NCBI GenBank assembly: GCA_028875075.1
Contig: JAPPGF010000009.1
Location: forward strand, 150,492 to 186,944
Direction: 5' to 3'
DNA: 36,453 nucleotides
From: Gemmatimonadota bacterium
GTDB lineage: Bacteria; Gemmatimonadota; Gemmatimonadetes; Longimicrobiales; Gaopeijiaceae
Shown here in pieces: positions 17,947 to 26,967 of the stretch. The position numbers and the translations under genes are program-made. Within the stretch, counting starts at the first letter, position 1, and every line of letters begins with the position of its first letter. Under the pieces are notes generated by a model, which made no database searches, was not told the origin of the DNA, and saw only the letters and a list, made by a program, of their open reading frames with translations.

Positions 17947-18699
17947 TCAGGCCCGGGGATCCGACTCGACCGCGTTGGAGACGATTCTCAGGTAACGTGC
18001 CACGGTGCCCTCGAATCCGTGGTCGAAGGAATCGACAACGATGGCATGGCCGATCGAGACTTCCAGGATCGAAGGGATGGTGAGGAACCTGGGAAGGTTG
18101 CGAAGGTTCAGGTCATGGCCGGCGTTGACGCCTAGGCCGAGGCTCTCGGCGTAGGTCGCCGCCCGGGCGTAGCGCTCCCACACTGTGTCTTCGGCCTCGG
18201 TTCCGAAGGCACGGGCGTAGGGTTCGGTGTAGAGTTCGATGCGATCGGCGCCGGTCGCCGGAACGCGATCGAGCTGAGCCTCGTCGGGGTCCATGAACAG
18301 ACTGACGCGGACTCCCGCCGCGTGGAGCTGTTCGACGACGGGAGGCAGCCGCTCGCCGTCCGCATCGAGGTTCCATCCGTGATCCGACGTCAGCTGATCC
18401 GGATCGTCCGGTACGAGCGTGCACTGGTCGGGGCGCACTTCCTCGACGATTCGGAGGAAGTCCCGGCTCGGATTGCCCTCGACGTTGAATTCGACCTCGT
18501 CGTACGAGCCGACGAGACCGGATAGCTCGTAGACGTCGCGATAACGGATGTGCCTCTGATCCGGACGCGGGTGCACCGTGATGCCATGGGCACCCGCCGT
18601 GATGGCGCGCCGGGCCATCCGCTCCACGTTCGGATGATCCGTGCCCCGCGAGTTACGCAGAAGGGCGATCTTGTTGACGTTGACGCTGAGTTTGGTCAC
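17947..18699 (-). CDS. pdxJ: Pyridoxine 5'-phosphate synthase
   Basis: PdxJ joins 1-deoxyxylulose 5-phosphate with 3-amino-2-oxopropyl phosphate in DXP-dependent vitamin B6 synthesis. The 250-residue protein opens with KLSVNVNKIALLRNSRG, carries TVHPRPDQRHI (41-51) with the active-site His and Arg, FNVEG with the catalytic Glu (E74), and VNAGHDLNLRNL near the C-terminus with a further active His. The start is set at the GTG at 18699 because family members begin at this point; a TTG 36 bases upstream is in frame, and neither has a strong ribosome binding site. Length fits the family. Confidence 0.93.
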   Translation of the reverse strand: MTKLSVNVNKIALLRNSRGTDHPNVERMARRAITAGAHGITVHPRPDQRHIRYRDVYELSGLVGSYDEVEFNVEGNPSRDFLRIVEEVRPDQCTLVPDDPDQLTSDHGWNLDADGERLPPVVEQLHAAGVRVSLFMDPDEAQLDRVPATGADRIELYTEPYARAFGTEAEDTVWERYARAATYAESLGLGVNAGHDLNLRNLPRFLTIPSILEVSIGHAIVVDSFDHGFEGTVARYLRIVSNAVESDPRA

Positions 18700-19116
18700 T
18701 GGTCGATGGGGCGCAGGAGGACGCCGCAATATCAAGGCCCCTGCGGCGGCCGTAGCCAGATGGCGGGCACGACGGGGTGGGGATGCAGGGCACTGCCGAA
18801 GCCGCGGCGACCCCCCGAGCGACGGCCCCGCGTGCTCCCCGCCAACCGCGTGCCCGTTGGCGGCCGTGCTTCAGGACCACGGTCTTCAACGACTCGAATG
18901 TAACGCGCCGATATCGACCGACCTATGTCTCTCGAACCGGAGAAGGTCGTCCGTGTCCTTGCGAGCGCCGGGCCCGTCACGCCCAACGCGGGGCACTTGC
19001 GAGGCTGTGGCCCGGCGTCCGGTCGGCGGAGCGTGGGATCCGTGTCGAATTCCGGCCGTGGCGGAGGAGCCGCCCGGCGCGACGGGCGGTCGCGCACGAC
19101 CCGGAGAAGCGGAGCG
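18700..19116. other. Intergenic region without recognisable features
   Basis: The stretch separates pdxJ from the cytochrome c'-like gene, both on the minus strand. Open frames here give low-complexity Arg/Pro-rich translations without family signatures. No hairpin with a T-run was seen. It should hold the pdxJ promoter, but I could not pick out boxes with confidence. Confidence 0.45.
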
Positions 19117-19596
19117 TCAGTCGGCCGGGGCCGGGCCTCGATAGGCTTGGTGGCAGGCTGCGCAGGTGGCTCGCACGGTGGCGAGGGCTTCGGCGGTCTG
19201 ATCGTTGAAGCCCCGCTGCGCCACCCTGTTCAGGTCCCGGGTTGCGTCGGCGAATGCCTGCACTCGGGCGGCAAAGCCTTCCCCGTCGTCCCATATCCGG
19301 TCAGTCGCGCGCGAGGCGGGGTTCGTCGAGCCCTCGGGGAAGAGCTGGCTCAGCATCTGGCCGTTGTACTCCATCACTTCGGCGTGCCTCAGGATGTGCA
19401 GCGGCATGTTCAGCTCGCCGCTGAGCAGGGCCCCAAGTGCGCGGACGTGCTGCTGGTTGCTCACCATGAGCGCCTTGCGGAGCGAGACGATGGCCGGAAG
19501 GTCCTCCTGTTGAGCCGCGGCGTCCTGGGTTCCGCCGAGGAGCACCGCGGCGGCTAGGGCTCCCGCGGAAGCGAAGTGTTTGACTGACGGACGCAC
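19117..19596 (-). CDS. Cytochrome c'-like protein
   Basis: This 159-residue secreted protein has a signal peptide (1-29, ending AAAQ), a mostly helical body and a single heme c site near the C-terminus (C145, C148, H149 in CAACHQAYR). A CxxCH at the end of a four-helix bundle is the mark of cytochrome c' and of related cytochromes c-556. Known members bind NO or act in periplasmic electron transfer. The helix LHILRHAEVMEYNGQML may carry the residue facing the other side of the heme, but I cannot say whether it is five- or six-coordinate. It starts at a GTG with GAGGAG upstream and is divergent from pxpA. Confidence 0.8.
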   Translation of the reverse strand: MRPSVKHFASAGALAAAVLLGGTQDAAAQQEDLPAIVSLRKALMVSNQQHVRALGALLSGELNMPLHILRHAEVMEYNGQMLSQLFPEGSTNPASRATDRIWDDGEGFAARVQAFADATRDLNRVAQRGFNDQTAEALATVRATCAACHQAYRGPAPAD

Positions 19597-19931
19597 GACA
19601 AGTCTCCTCGTTGATGGCTGGTTGTCTCGGCGGCTGGCAACGCTTCGCGAACGTTACTCGTTCATACGCGGGGTCGGTAGCGCAAGGCCGCAAGTCCATG
19701 CGATTCGTCCTGGCCGCCGGGAGGCGAGCGACTCGCGCGCCCGAGGACTCCCTCCTCCGTGGTAGCCCTCTTGCCCGGCCTCCGCGGAGTGGACAGGCGC
19801 TCGGGATTCGGTTCCAAGCGGCCGGACGTTCGGTGATCGGTCGAGGCCGGCAGGCGTCTGGCGACCTAGGAATCCGCCCGGCTCCGGGCCGACTCTCGGC
19901 ACCGGGCACCACACGGCGCTATGTTTGCCCT
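19597..19931. other. Divergent intergenic region, cytochrome c' and pxpA
   Basis: The frame of pxpA extends upstream through this stretch, but the residues look random and family members start at 19932. The region should hold promoters for both genes. The eight-base palindrome TTCGCGAA, flanked by AACG and CGTT, lies about 50 bases upstream of the cytochrome start and could be an operator; this is speculative. Confidence 0.4.
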
Positions 19932-20675
19932 GTGCGAAGCATCGACCTGAACGCCGATCTCGGCGAAGGCGCGGGCACCGACGCCCAGCTCCTCGCCACC
20001 GTGACTTCGGCCAACGTGGCCTGTGGAGCGCACGCCGGCAGTCGGGAGCTCATGCGCTCGACCGTGCGTGCGGCGCGGGCCGCGGGAGTGGCCGTGGGCG
20101 CCCACCCGGGTTATCCCGATCGAGAGGGCTTCGGCCGCCGCGAGGTGGGTGCCACGCCCGGCGACATCGAGCGCTGGGTGCGCGAGCAGGTCGAGGAACT
20201 GAGGGAAATCTGCCGCGCCGAGGGCGTCCGCGTTCGTTACGTCAAGGCCCACGGGGCGCTGTACAACCGCGCAGCACGCGACGTCGAGGCGGCGGAGGCG
20301 CTGGTCGCCGCCACGGCGTCCGTGGATGCGGACCTAGCGGTGCTCGCGCTACCGGCCAGTGCCATGCTCCGGGCCGCCCGCGCCGCCGGTCTCGCCACGG
20401 CCCGCGAAGCCTTCCTCGATCGCGGCTACCTGAGCGACGGGACGCTCGTCCCGCGCGGAGCGACGGGTGCCTTGATCACCGAGGCGCGTGTGGCCGCAGA
20501 GCGGGCGGTGAGCATCACGCGCGGGGAGCCGGTCGCGGATCTCGACGGCAATCCGCTCTTGATCGAGGCGGACTCGCTGTGCCTGCATGGCGATTCGGCG
20601 GGCGCGCTGGCCATGGCGCGCCGGGCTCGCGCGGGCCTGTTGAAGGCGGGCTTGACTCTCGCACCGTTCGCGTAG
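19932..20675 (+). CDS. pxpA: 5-oxoprolinase subunit A (LamB/YcsF family)
   Basis: PxpA works with PxpB and PxpC to open 5-oxoproline (pyroglutamate) to glutamate using ATP, clearing a damage product of glutamine and glutamate. The 247-residue protein shows the family hallmarks DLNADLGEG, SANVACGAHAGS, GAHPGYPDREGFGRR, VKAHGALYN and, near the end, CLHGDSAGAL. The start is a GTG at 19932, where homologs begin. It is the first gene of a three-gene set; a 97-base gap separates it from pxpB. In many genomes pxpA lies elsewhere or last, so this order is a small variation. Confidence 0.93.
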   Translation: MRSIDLNADLGEGAGTDAQLLATVTSANVACGAHAGSRELMRSTVRAARAAGVAVGAHPGYPDREGFGRREVGATPGDIERWVREQVEELREICRAEGVRVRYVKAHGALYNRAARDVEAAEALVAATASVDADLAVLALPASAMLRAARAAGLATAREAFLDRGYLSDGTLVPRGATGALITEARVAAERAVSITRGEPVADLDGNPLLIEADSLCLHGDSAGALAMARRARAGLLKAGLTLAPFA

Positions 20676-20772
20676 CCGGGCGCCCGGTATCCGGTACGCG
20701 TGCGAGCCATTTCCCCGCGCTGTTTTCCCGGTTCGAGGCACCACCCTTGCGGGGAGCGCCGCGCACCCTTGA

Positions 20773-21414
20773 GTGAAACGCCGTAGTGTGAGCGAGCCCG
20801 AGGTCGTCGAGCTCGGTGATTCGTCCTTGCTTGTCCGGTTTGGGCCGGGTGGGGAAGACCGTGCGCTAGCGGTAGCCGAGGCCCTTCGCCGCGCCGACCC
20901 GCCGGGGCTCGAGGACGTCGCGGTGGCCTACCACACCCTCGCCGTCTACTTCGATCCGGTGCTCGCTCCGGCCGAGCGGTTGGCGGAGCTGGCGCTGGAG
21001 GAATCGTTGTCGGAGGCGGCACGTGCCCCCGACGCTCCCCTCTGCACCATCGCCGTCCGCTACGACGGAGAGGACCTCGGCGAGGTCGCCCGGGCTTGCG
21101 GGCTCGTGCCCGGGGACGTCGTCGAGCTCCATGCCTCGGTCGAATACCAGGTCCGCGCGGTAGGGTTCGTGCCGGGCTTCGCATACCTGGGAGAGCTGGA
21201 CGAGCGCCTGCGGTTGCCGCGGCGGGATGCGCCCCGCGCCCGGGTGCCGGTCGGGGCCGTGGCGATCGCGGGCGCACAGACCGCGGTCTACCCCCTCGTC
21301 ACACCGGGCGGGTGGCATCTGATCGGCCGCACGGACACGGTGATGTTCGATCCTGGGCGCCAGCCCGCCTCGCTGCTCGCGGTCGGCGCGCGCGTCCGAT
21401 TCGTTCCCACGTGA
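20773..21414 (+). CDS. pxpB: 5-oxoprolinase subunit B (KipI family)
   Basis: PxpB is one half of the ATP-dependent 5-oxoprolinase pair and resembles the N-terminal part of allophanate hydrolase subunit 1. The 213-residue protein has GDSSLLVRFG at the start, VRYDGEDL in the middle, then the family motifs GFVPGFAYLGELD, PVGAVAIAGAQTAVYP and TPGGWHLIGRT. The GTG at 20773 is taken as start, but it lacks a good ribosome binding site; a second GTG at 20788 is possible. Its TGA overlaps the GTG start of pxpC by four bases. A perfect 12-base palindrome (20676-20687) lies directly after the pxpA stop. Confidence 0.93.
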   Translation: MKRRSVSEPEVVELGDSSLLVRFGPGGEDRALAVAEALRRADPPGLEDVAVAYHTLAVYFDPVLAPAERLAELALEESLSEAARAPDAPLCTIAVRYDGEDLGEVARACGLVPGDVVELHASVEYQVRAVGFVPGFAYLGELDERLRLPRRDAPRARVPVGAVAIAGAQTAVYPLVTPGGWHLIGRTDTVMFDPGRQPASLLAVGARVRFVPT

Positions 21415-22373
21415 TCGAGGTCACGCGGGCGCCGGCGTTTGCCCTGGTACAGGACGGTGGACGAAACGCTCGGCGCTCCGAGGGCGTCCCGCCCGGAGGC
21501 GCGCTCGATCCGTTCTCCCTGCGCCTGGGCAACGTGCTTCTCGGCAACGACCCCGATGCCGCCGCCGTCGAGTGGGCCCTCACGGGCGGGAGCCTCCGGT
21601 TCCGCTCCGATGCGCACGTAGCGCTCGCCGGCGCGGAGGTGCGCGCGCGGTTGGACGGCGTGCGCGTCCCGGGCGGGCAGGTGCTCGCCGCGGGCGCAGG
21701 CAGCGAGCTTGAGGTGGAACGGCTCGAGCGCGGGCGGCTCGCCTACGTCTGTGTGGCGGGAGGAATCGACGTGCCCGAGGTGTTGGGTGGCCGGGGCAGC
21801 TACCTGCCGGCCGGGTTCGGCGGTCACGGAGGCCGTCTGCTGCGCCGAGGCGACATGCTTCCGATCGGGGTGCCCGCCGGGCTGGCCCGAGCCGGCGCCC
21901 GCCTGCCTCCGGAGGCCCGCGGGGTGCTCCCGCTGGGCGCTGCGCTGACCCCGTCGATCGACGTGCTGCCGGGGCCCGAGTCCGGCGTGCTGCCGCCGCT
22001 CGAATGGGACCGGCTGCTGAGCCGCAAGCTCACGGTCGACGCGCTGTCCGACCGCATGGGCTTTCGCCTCTCCGGCGCGGACCTGGACGTCCGACACTAC
22101 GCCGACCGTCGCTCGGAGCCCGCGTGTGTCGGAGCCGTGCAGCTCACGCCTGACGGCACCCTGATCGTGCTGATGCAGGACGGGCCGACCGTTGCCGGAT
22201 ATCCCAGGATCGCGGTCGTCTCGACCGTCGCGCTGCCGCTCCTGGCCCAGCGCCGGCCAGAGGAGCGCGTGACACTGAAGCTGGTCCGGCCAGCCGAAGC
22301 GTTGGCGGCCCTGCGCGCGCAGCGGGCGCTGCTGCTGCGGGTGGCCGGACGCACGGGGCGCCCGGCCGACTAG
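21411..22373 (+). CDS. pxpC: 5-oxoprolinase subunit C (allophanate hydrolase subunit 2 family)
   Basis: The 320-residue partner of PxpB starts at a GTG overlapping the pxpB stop (GTGA). Family motifs are FALVQDGGR near the start, GGALDPFSLRLGN, VCVAGGIDVPEVLGGRGSY, GYPRIAVV and the DRMGFRLSG stretch. The tight overlap implies balanced synthesis of B and C, which form one complex. Its stop codon overlaps the end of the convergent universal stress protein gene by four bases, so the two transcripts must meet tail to tail. Confidence 0.93.
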   Translation: MIEVTRAPAFALVQDGGRNARRSEGVPPGGALDPFSLRLGNVLLGNDPDAAAVEWALTGGSLRFRSDAHVALAGAEVRARLDGVRVPGGQVLAAGAGSELEVERLERGRLAYVCVAGGIDVPEVLGGRGSYLPAGFGGHGGRLLRRGDMLPIGVPAGLARAGARLPPEARGVLPLGAALTPSIDVLPGPESGVLPPLEWDRLLSRKLTVDALSDRMGFRLSGADLDVRHYADRRSEPACVGAVQLTPDGTLIVLMQDGPTVAGYPRIAVVSTVALPLLAQRRPEERVTLKLVRPAEALAALRAQRALLLRVAGRTGRPAD

Positions 22374-23272
22374 GACTCGGCTTCGTCCGGCCCGCCGCGC
22401 AGGATCATCACCGGGGCCTTCGCGCCGTGCGCGACCTGGTCGGCGACGCTCCCCAGGAGTGCGCGTTGCAGACCGCTCAAGCCGTGCGTCGTCATGACGA
22501 TCAGATCCTCGCCGGCGTCGTCCAAGATCGCGTGCGATGGCCTCAGGCCTTCGACGATACGGGGCTTCACCGTTATGCCGCGCTCGCCCAGCGTCCGCGC
22601 CGTCTCGTCCAGATACTTCTCGGCGCTCGCGTGCACCTCGGACATGATCGCCCGGTGCACATTCGTCGAGAGCGCCGATGTCGTGAGTTCCGGAATGCCC
22701 GCTCGACTCACGATGCGGAGCAGCTCCAGCGGCGAGCCGCTCGCGCGCGCGAGCTCCGCGGCAGGCTCGAGGGCGCCTTCGGCCAGCCGGGATCCGTCTA
22801 GTGGCACGACGATGCGGCGAATCGCGAAGGGAGCGGCTGATTCTCCCGCGGCCTCCGGGTGCGAGGGCACGAGCAGGACCGGGCGTCCTGCGTGCCGAAT
22901 GCAGCGATCCGCGATGCTCCCGAGCCAGAGTCTCGAAACGCCGCCCCGGCCGTGACTCGCCATCACGATCAGGTCCGCGTTCCATTCCCGCACCTCCGCC
23001 AAGATCTCGGCGGCGACGTGTCCTTCCCGCACGACCGTGTCGAGCGCACCGTCCACCCGTCCAGCCGCCTGCTCGCTCACGCGGGCCAGATAGGCTTCGG
23101 CGCGCTCGCGGTCCTCCGACCGGAACTCGGGATACGCGAAGATCGGCGGCATCTCGAGCACCGAGATAAGCCTGAGCTGGCCTCCGGTCAGGCGAGCCAG
23201 AGTCTCCGCGGACGGGAGCGCCGTCTCCGCCAGCAGCGAGCCGTCGAGGGGAACGAGGATTCGCTTGGACAC
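22370..23272 (-). CDS. Tandem universal stress protein (two UspA domains)
   Basis: This 300-residue protein has two complete Usp domains. Each opens with a VPLDGS strand (ILVPLDGSLLAETAL; IVVPLDGSRLAEGAL) and ends with an ATP-binding loop: ASHGRGGVSRLWLGS in the first domain, TTHGLSGLQRALLGS in the second. The G-2x-G-9x-G(S/T) spacing appears kept in both, so ATP binding is likely. Such proteins help cells survive starvation, osmotic or oxidative stress by largely unknown means. It starts at a GTG at 23272 with GGAGGT five bases upstream and ends tail to tail with pxpC. Confidence 0.93.
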   Translation of the reverse strand: MSKRILVPLDGSLLAETALPSAETLARLTGGQLRLISVLEMPPIFAYPEFRSEDRERAEAYLARVSEQAAGRVDGALDTVVREGHVAAEILAEVREWNADLIVMASHGRGGVSRLWLGSIADRCIRHAGRPVLLVPSHPEAAGESAAPFAIRRIVVPLDGSRLAEGALEPAAELARASGSPLELLRIVSRAGIPELTTSALSTNVHRAIMSEVHASAEKYLDETARTLGERGITVKPRIVEGLRPSHAILDDAGEDLIVMTTHGLSGLQRALLGSVADQVAHGAKAPVMILRGGPDEAES

Positions 23273-23704
23273 TTGGGACCTCCTTCTCCCGACATGGGCG
23301 GCGGGACTGCCTCGGGACCCTCAAGGGAGCAGCGACCGGCGCGCGGCGGCGCGGACGGGGCGCACCTCTGCCGAAGCATGCCTGCGGACTCGGCCCGCCG
23401 TACCGACCGGAGGCTCGGGGCGACGAAAAACTGCGGCCTGGGAGTCGCTCCGGCAATCGTTCTTGCGGGCGGCCCCGTGCCGTCGCCGGAATCACCGGCG
23501 CCCGCCCGCCGCGCGCTCCCCGCGTGCGCGCGGCCAGGTCTGGGGCCTGGGCGGCCGAGGCAGGCGCGGACGGGGAGCGAAGGTCGCGCACGACGTCGAC
23601 TGGCGTCGGATCGGTGTGACGGCGACATTCCGGCGCCCCCGCGCCTGGAGGGTCCGCCCGCGCGGTGGCGGACGGCGGCGGGGCCGCCCTGCGCGGGAGT
23701 CGTG
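23273..23704. other. Divergent intergenic region, usp and lspA
   Basis: No family resemblance was found in any frame. The lspA frame is open far upstream, but the residues are Arg/Pro-rich and random-looking. The region should hold the promoters of both genes; no clear -10/-35 pair stands out in the GC-rich background. Confidence 0.45.
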
Positions 23705-24229
23705 TTGAGAGTCAAGGCGGCAGTGTTCGGGGTCATCTTCCCCGTGGTCATGGTCCTGGACGTGATCACCAAGCGGTGGGCGCTTGACGCCCTGGCCGGG
23801 GGACACCGCATGGAGCTGTTCGGCGGGCTGATCCCGTTGACGCTCGCGTTCAACCGCGGCGCGGCGTTCGGGCTCGAGGTCGGCGAGGACTCGCGCTGGT
23901 TCTTCGTGCCGGTAACTCTGCTGGCCCTGGTCATCTTGGTGAAGCTGTTCATCCACGCGCGCGGTGGCGATCTGCTTCGCCTGGCATCGCTCTCGCTCGT
24001 CGTCGCCGGCGCCGTGGGCAACCTCTACGACCGATTGAGGTGGAGCCTGGGCGTGGTCGACTTCATCGGTCCCGTGTGGCTGGGTTTCGCCCACTTTCCG
24101 ATCTTCAACGTCGCGGATATCGCGATCACGTGCGGCGCGGTGATGCTCGCGACCTCGTTCTGGCTGGAGGAACGCGCCGAGCGGCGCCATGGCGGTTCGG
24201 ACGCGCCGCCTTCCGCCTCAACGGGTTGA
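23705..24229 (+). CDS. lspA: Lipoprotein signal peptidase II
   Basis: LspA is an inner-membrane aspartyl protease that removes signal peptides from lipid-modified prolipoproteins. The 174-residue protein has four hydrophobic segments (about 5-20, 66-84, 93-108, 134-153) and the conserved motifs FNRGAAFGL, GNLYDRL with the first catalytic Asp (D109), and FNVADIAI with the second (D138). The start is uncertain by one codon: GTG at 23702 lies only two bases from GGGAG, so the TTG at 23705 is preferred. It stands alone; the usual neighbours ileS and rluD are absent. Confidence 0.93.
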   Translation: MRVKAAVFGVIFPVVMVLDVITKRWALDALAGGHRMELFGGLIPLTLAFNRGAAFGLEVGEDSRWFFVPVTLLALVILVKLFIHARGGDLLRLASLSLVVAGAVGNLYDRLRWSLGVVDFIGPVWLGFAHFPIFNVADIAITCGAVMLATSFWLEERAERRHGGSDAPPSASTG

Positions 24230-24611
24230 TGGCAGGTCGGAGCCCGGCACCTGGCTCACCGGGGGCGCCGTGCCGGCAGGGCGCCGGAATGCTCCCGATC
24301 CGCCTGAGCTGGCTACCGTCGACGCGACGTGGGCCCGCGCGCGGGCGCATTGACAGCGCCGTGGCCGACTAGGCGCTGGACTCCGTCGGCGTGGCCGTCT
24401 ATGCGTTGGGCGGGACTTCTTCGCGCATCCTGCCGCTCGTCTACGACGGCACTGTCCGGTAGGACCCGGGCCACGCCGTCCCTCATCGCGAGGTGCGTGA
24501 GGCCAGACCGGTGATTCTCGGCACCGGGCGCGCACGCGTGGTCATCGTCGGCGGCCGGAGCCTCTAGAGCCCGGCCATAGGGCAGGGCGGGGCCGGAGGC
24601 ACGCGAGAGCG
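24230..24611. other. Intergenic region between lspA and the BCCT gene, perhaps a decayed gene
   Basis: Short plus-strand pieces read like protein, for example VILGTGRARVVIVGGRSL ending at a TAG at 24565-24567, and an earlier piece with VAVYALGGTSSRILPLVYDG ending at a TAG. They are interrupted by stops and no start was found. A degraded gene is possible but not established. Confidence 0.35.
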
Positions 24612-26186
24612 ATGTGCGCTATCATCTCCGGCATGGCCGCTGTCGACACGCAAACCGGCTACGAAATCGGCCAGGACAACGTGAAGTTCCTCGGCCTCGA
24701 GGTCCACAAGCCGGTCTTCTTCGTCTCCAGCCTCACGATCATTGCGTTCGTTGCCGGCGTGCTGGGATTCCGGGACGCCGCCGCGGGCGTCTTCGAGTGG
24801 CTGTACGCCTGGGTCGTTTCGACGTTCGACTGGGTCTTCATGGGCGCGGCCAACGTCTTCCTGCTCTTCTGCATGCTGCTGCTGGCGACGCCGGTCGGTC
24901 GCGTCCGTCTCGGCGGCCCGGACGCCAAGCCGGATTACTCCGCCTGGTCGTGGTTCGCGATGCTGTTCGCGGCCGGCATCGGGATCGGTCTCATGTTCTT
25001 CGGGGTGTCGGAACCGGTCGAGCATTTTCGGAACCCGCCGCTCGGGGTCGACGCAAGCGACACCGGCGCCGCACGCGATCTGGCCGTCGCGTCGGCGCTG
25101 TTCCACTGGGGCGTGCACGGGTGGGCGATCTACGCGGTCGTCACGCTCGGGCTCGCCTTCGCCGTCTACAACCTCGGGTTGCCGCTGACGATACGCTCGG
25201 CGTTCCACCCCGTCCTGGGCAACGCGGTGTGGGGTCGATTCGGCCACGTCATCGACATCCTGGCCGTCTTCGCCACGCTCTTCGGGCTTGCGACCACGCT
25301 CGGTCTGGGTGCCGGCCAGATCTCGGCGGGACTTACCCATCTCTTCGGTGCGCCAGACACCGACACGACGAGGGTGCTGGTCATCGTCGTGATCACGTCC
25401 GTAGCGACTGTCTCGGTCGTGGCCGGAATGGACAAGGGGATCAAGCGACTGAGCCAGACCAACCTGGTCCTGGCGCTGCTGCTCCTCGTGTTCGTGCTGG
25501 TGGTCGGGCCCACCTTCGCCGTGCTATCCGGGTTCGTCACCAGCATCGGCCGCTATATCACGGCGATGGGACCGCTGAGCAACTGGATCGGGCGTGAAGA
25601 CCTGGACTTCATGCACGGATGGACCGTCTTCTACTGGGCATGGTGGCTCTCATGGTCGCCCTTCGTCGGCATGTTCGTCGCGAGGATCTCCCGCGGCCGC
25701 ACGGTGCGCCAGCTCGTTGGTGCCATGTTGGTCGTCCCGGTGCTCCTCTGTGCGCTGTGGATGAACGTGTTCGGGGCGACCGCACTCTCGCTGTACATCG
25801 ACGGCGGCCAGACCGGCGTGGTCGACGCGGTCGGAGCACAGCAGCTGGAGCTGGCCCTGTTCAGGCTGCTCGAAGCGCAGGCGTTCGGAGACGTGACCTC
25901 CGTTGTCGCCATCCTCCTTGTGGCCGTCTTCTTCATCACCTCCTCCGATTCCGGCTCGCTGGTGGTCGATACGATCACCGCCGGCGGGAAGATGGACACT
26001 CCGCCCGCTCTGCGGGTCTTCTGGTGCGCCTTCGAAGGGATGGTCGCCATCACGCTCCTGGTCAGTGGCGGACTGGTGGCGCTCCAGACGGCCGCTCTCA
26101 TCACCGGCCTGCCATTCGCCCTGATACTCCTGGCGATGTGCTACAGCACATGGAAGGGGCTCCGCGCTGCCGGTGGGCCAGGGTGA
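24612..26186 (+). CDS. BCCT family betaine/choline/carnitine transporter
   Basis: The protein of about 524 residues has the 12-helix pattern of the betaine-choline-carnitine transporters, which take up quaternary-amine osmoprotectants with Na+ or H+. The signature is GWTVFYWAWWLSWSPFVGMFVARISRGRT (336-364), which supplies the aromatic substrate box, and the unwound helix reads AAGIGIGLMFFGVSEPVEHF (120-139). The extended osmosensing tails of BetP are missing, so it may be a constitutive carrier rather than a pressure-gated one. The ATG at 24612 is used; family members begin close to the ATG at 24633 (MAAVDTQTGYEIG), which is an equally good start. Confidence 0.92.
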   Translation: MCAIISGMAAVDTQTGYEIGQDNVKFLGLEVHKPVFFVSSLTIIAFVAGVLGFRDAAAGVFEWLYAWVVSTFDWVFMGAANVFLLFCMLLLATPVGRVRLGGPDAKPDYSAWSWFAMLFAAGIGIGLMFFGVSEPVEHFRNPPLGVDASDTGAARDLAVASALFHWGVHGWAIYAVVTLGLAFAVYNLGLPLTIRSAFHPVLGNAVWGRFGHVIDILAVFATLFGLATTLGLGAGQISAGLTHLFGAPDTDTTRVLVIVVITSVATVSVVAGMDKGIKRLSQTNLVLALLLLVFVLVVGPTFAVLSGFVTSIGRYITAMGPLSNWIGREDLDFMHGWTVFYWAWWLSWSPFVGMFVARISRGRTVRQLVGAMLVVPVLLCALWMNVFGATALSLYIDGGQTGVVDAVGAQQLELALFRLLEAQAFGDVTSVVAILLVAVFFITSSDSGSLVVDTITAGGKMDTPPALRVFWCAFEGMVAITLLVSGGLVALQTAALITGLPFALILLAMCYSTWKGLRAAGGPG

Positions 26187-26389
26187 GCGAAGGGGGACCA
26201 ACGGGATGACTCCGCCCCCCTGATTCGCCCACCGCCTGCCCGGACGGAGGAGGGCTCCGGTCAGACCTCGAGGGCAGGCAGCGCTGATGGCGCGCCATCC
26301 GGCCCGCACGGCCAGGGACCCACGGGCTTCCCTTTGCCGGAAGTCGGGGCGCGCCAGCGCCACAGCGGACCGATAAGGCGTCGAACCTG

Positions 26390-26818
26390 CTAGGCCTCCA
26401 GCTGCGCATCGAGCGTGATGTCCACGGACTCGAGCGCTCTGGAGACCGGACATCCGCTCCTCGCGGCTTCGGCTTTTTCCTGGAAGAGGGCCGGATCCAA
26501 GCCCGGGACCCGGGCGCGCGTGCTGAGCTCGATCCTGGTGATGGAGAACCCCGCGTCCACCTTCTCGATGTGAACCCTTGCCGTCGTCCGGACGCTGTCG
26601 GGCTCGTATCCGGCCCGGGAGAGCTGTGCGGAGAGTGCCATGGAGAAGCAGCCGGCATGGGCCGCGGCGATCAGCTCCTCGGGGTTCGTTCCCTTCGCCT
26701 CCTCGAAGCGGGAGCCTGAGGAGTAGGCACCCTCGAAGCTCGCCGTCTGCGTCCTTATGCGGCCGGAGCCCTGGGCCAGGTCACCCTTCCACTCGGCTTC
26801 AGCGGTGCGCACGGGCAT
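26390..26818 (-). CDS. osmC: OsmC family peroxiredoxin
   Basis: The 142-residue protein starts at an ATG at 26818 with AAGGGAG upstream. It has the OsmC signature TNPEELIAAAHAGCFSMAL with the reactive Cys C57, and the second Cys C123 in SGCPVSRAL. The two Cys at this spacing reduce organic hydroperoxides through a disulfide. Length and motifs fit OsmC rather than Ohr, in particular the FEGAYSSGSRFEE stretch with its conserved Arg. It is divergent from the M14 peptidase gene across 149 bases that should contain both promoters. Confidence 0.92.
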   Translation of the reverse strand: MPVRTAEAEWKGDLAQGSGRIRTQTASFEGAYSSGSRFEEAKGTNPEELIAAAHAGCFSMALSAQLSRAGYEPDSVRTTARVHIEKVDAGFSITRIELSTRARVPGLDPALFQEKAEAARSGCPVSRALESVDITLDAQLEA

Positions 26819-26967
26819 GAGATCGCTCCCTTGCTGGCGTAGGTGACGGAAGCACGTCCGTGTGGGCGGGCAGCCTACCCGTCGGAGGTCTGGCGGTTTC
26901 GATCGCTCCCCTTTTCGCGAGGGCCGCACGCTGGGATCCTCAGGCGTCGGCGGGGTAGAGATCGCCC

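Noticed and set aside
21288..23591. Very long open frame on the minus strand across pxpC and usp
   Set aside because: It is antisense to pxpC and overlaps usp in another frame; the translation is Arg/Gly/Ala-rich with no motif. It is a by-product of high GC.
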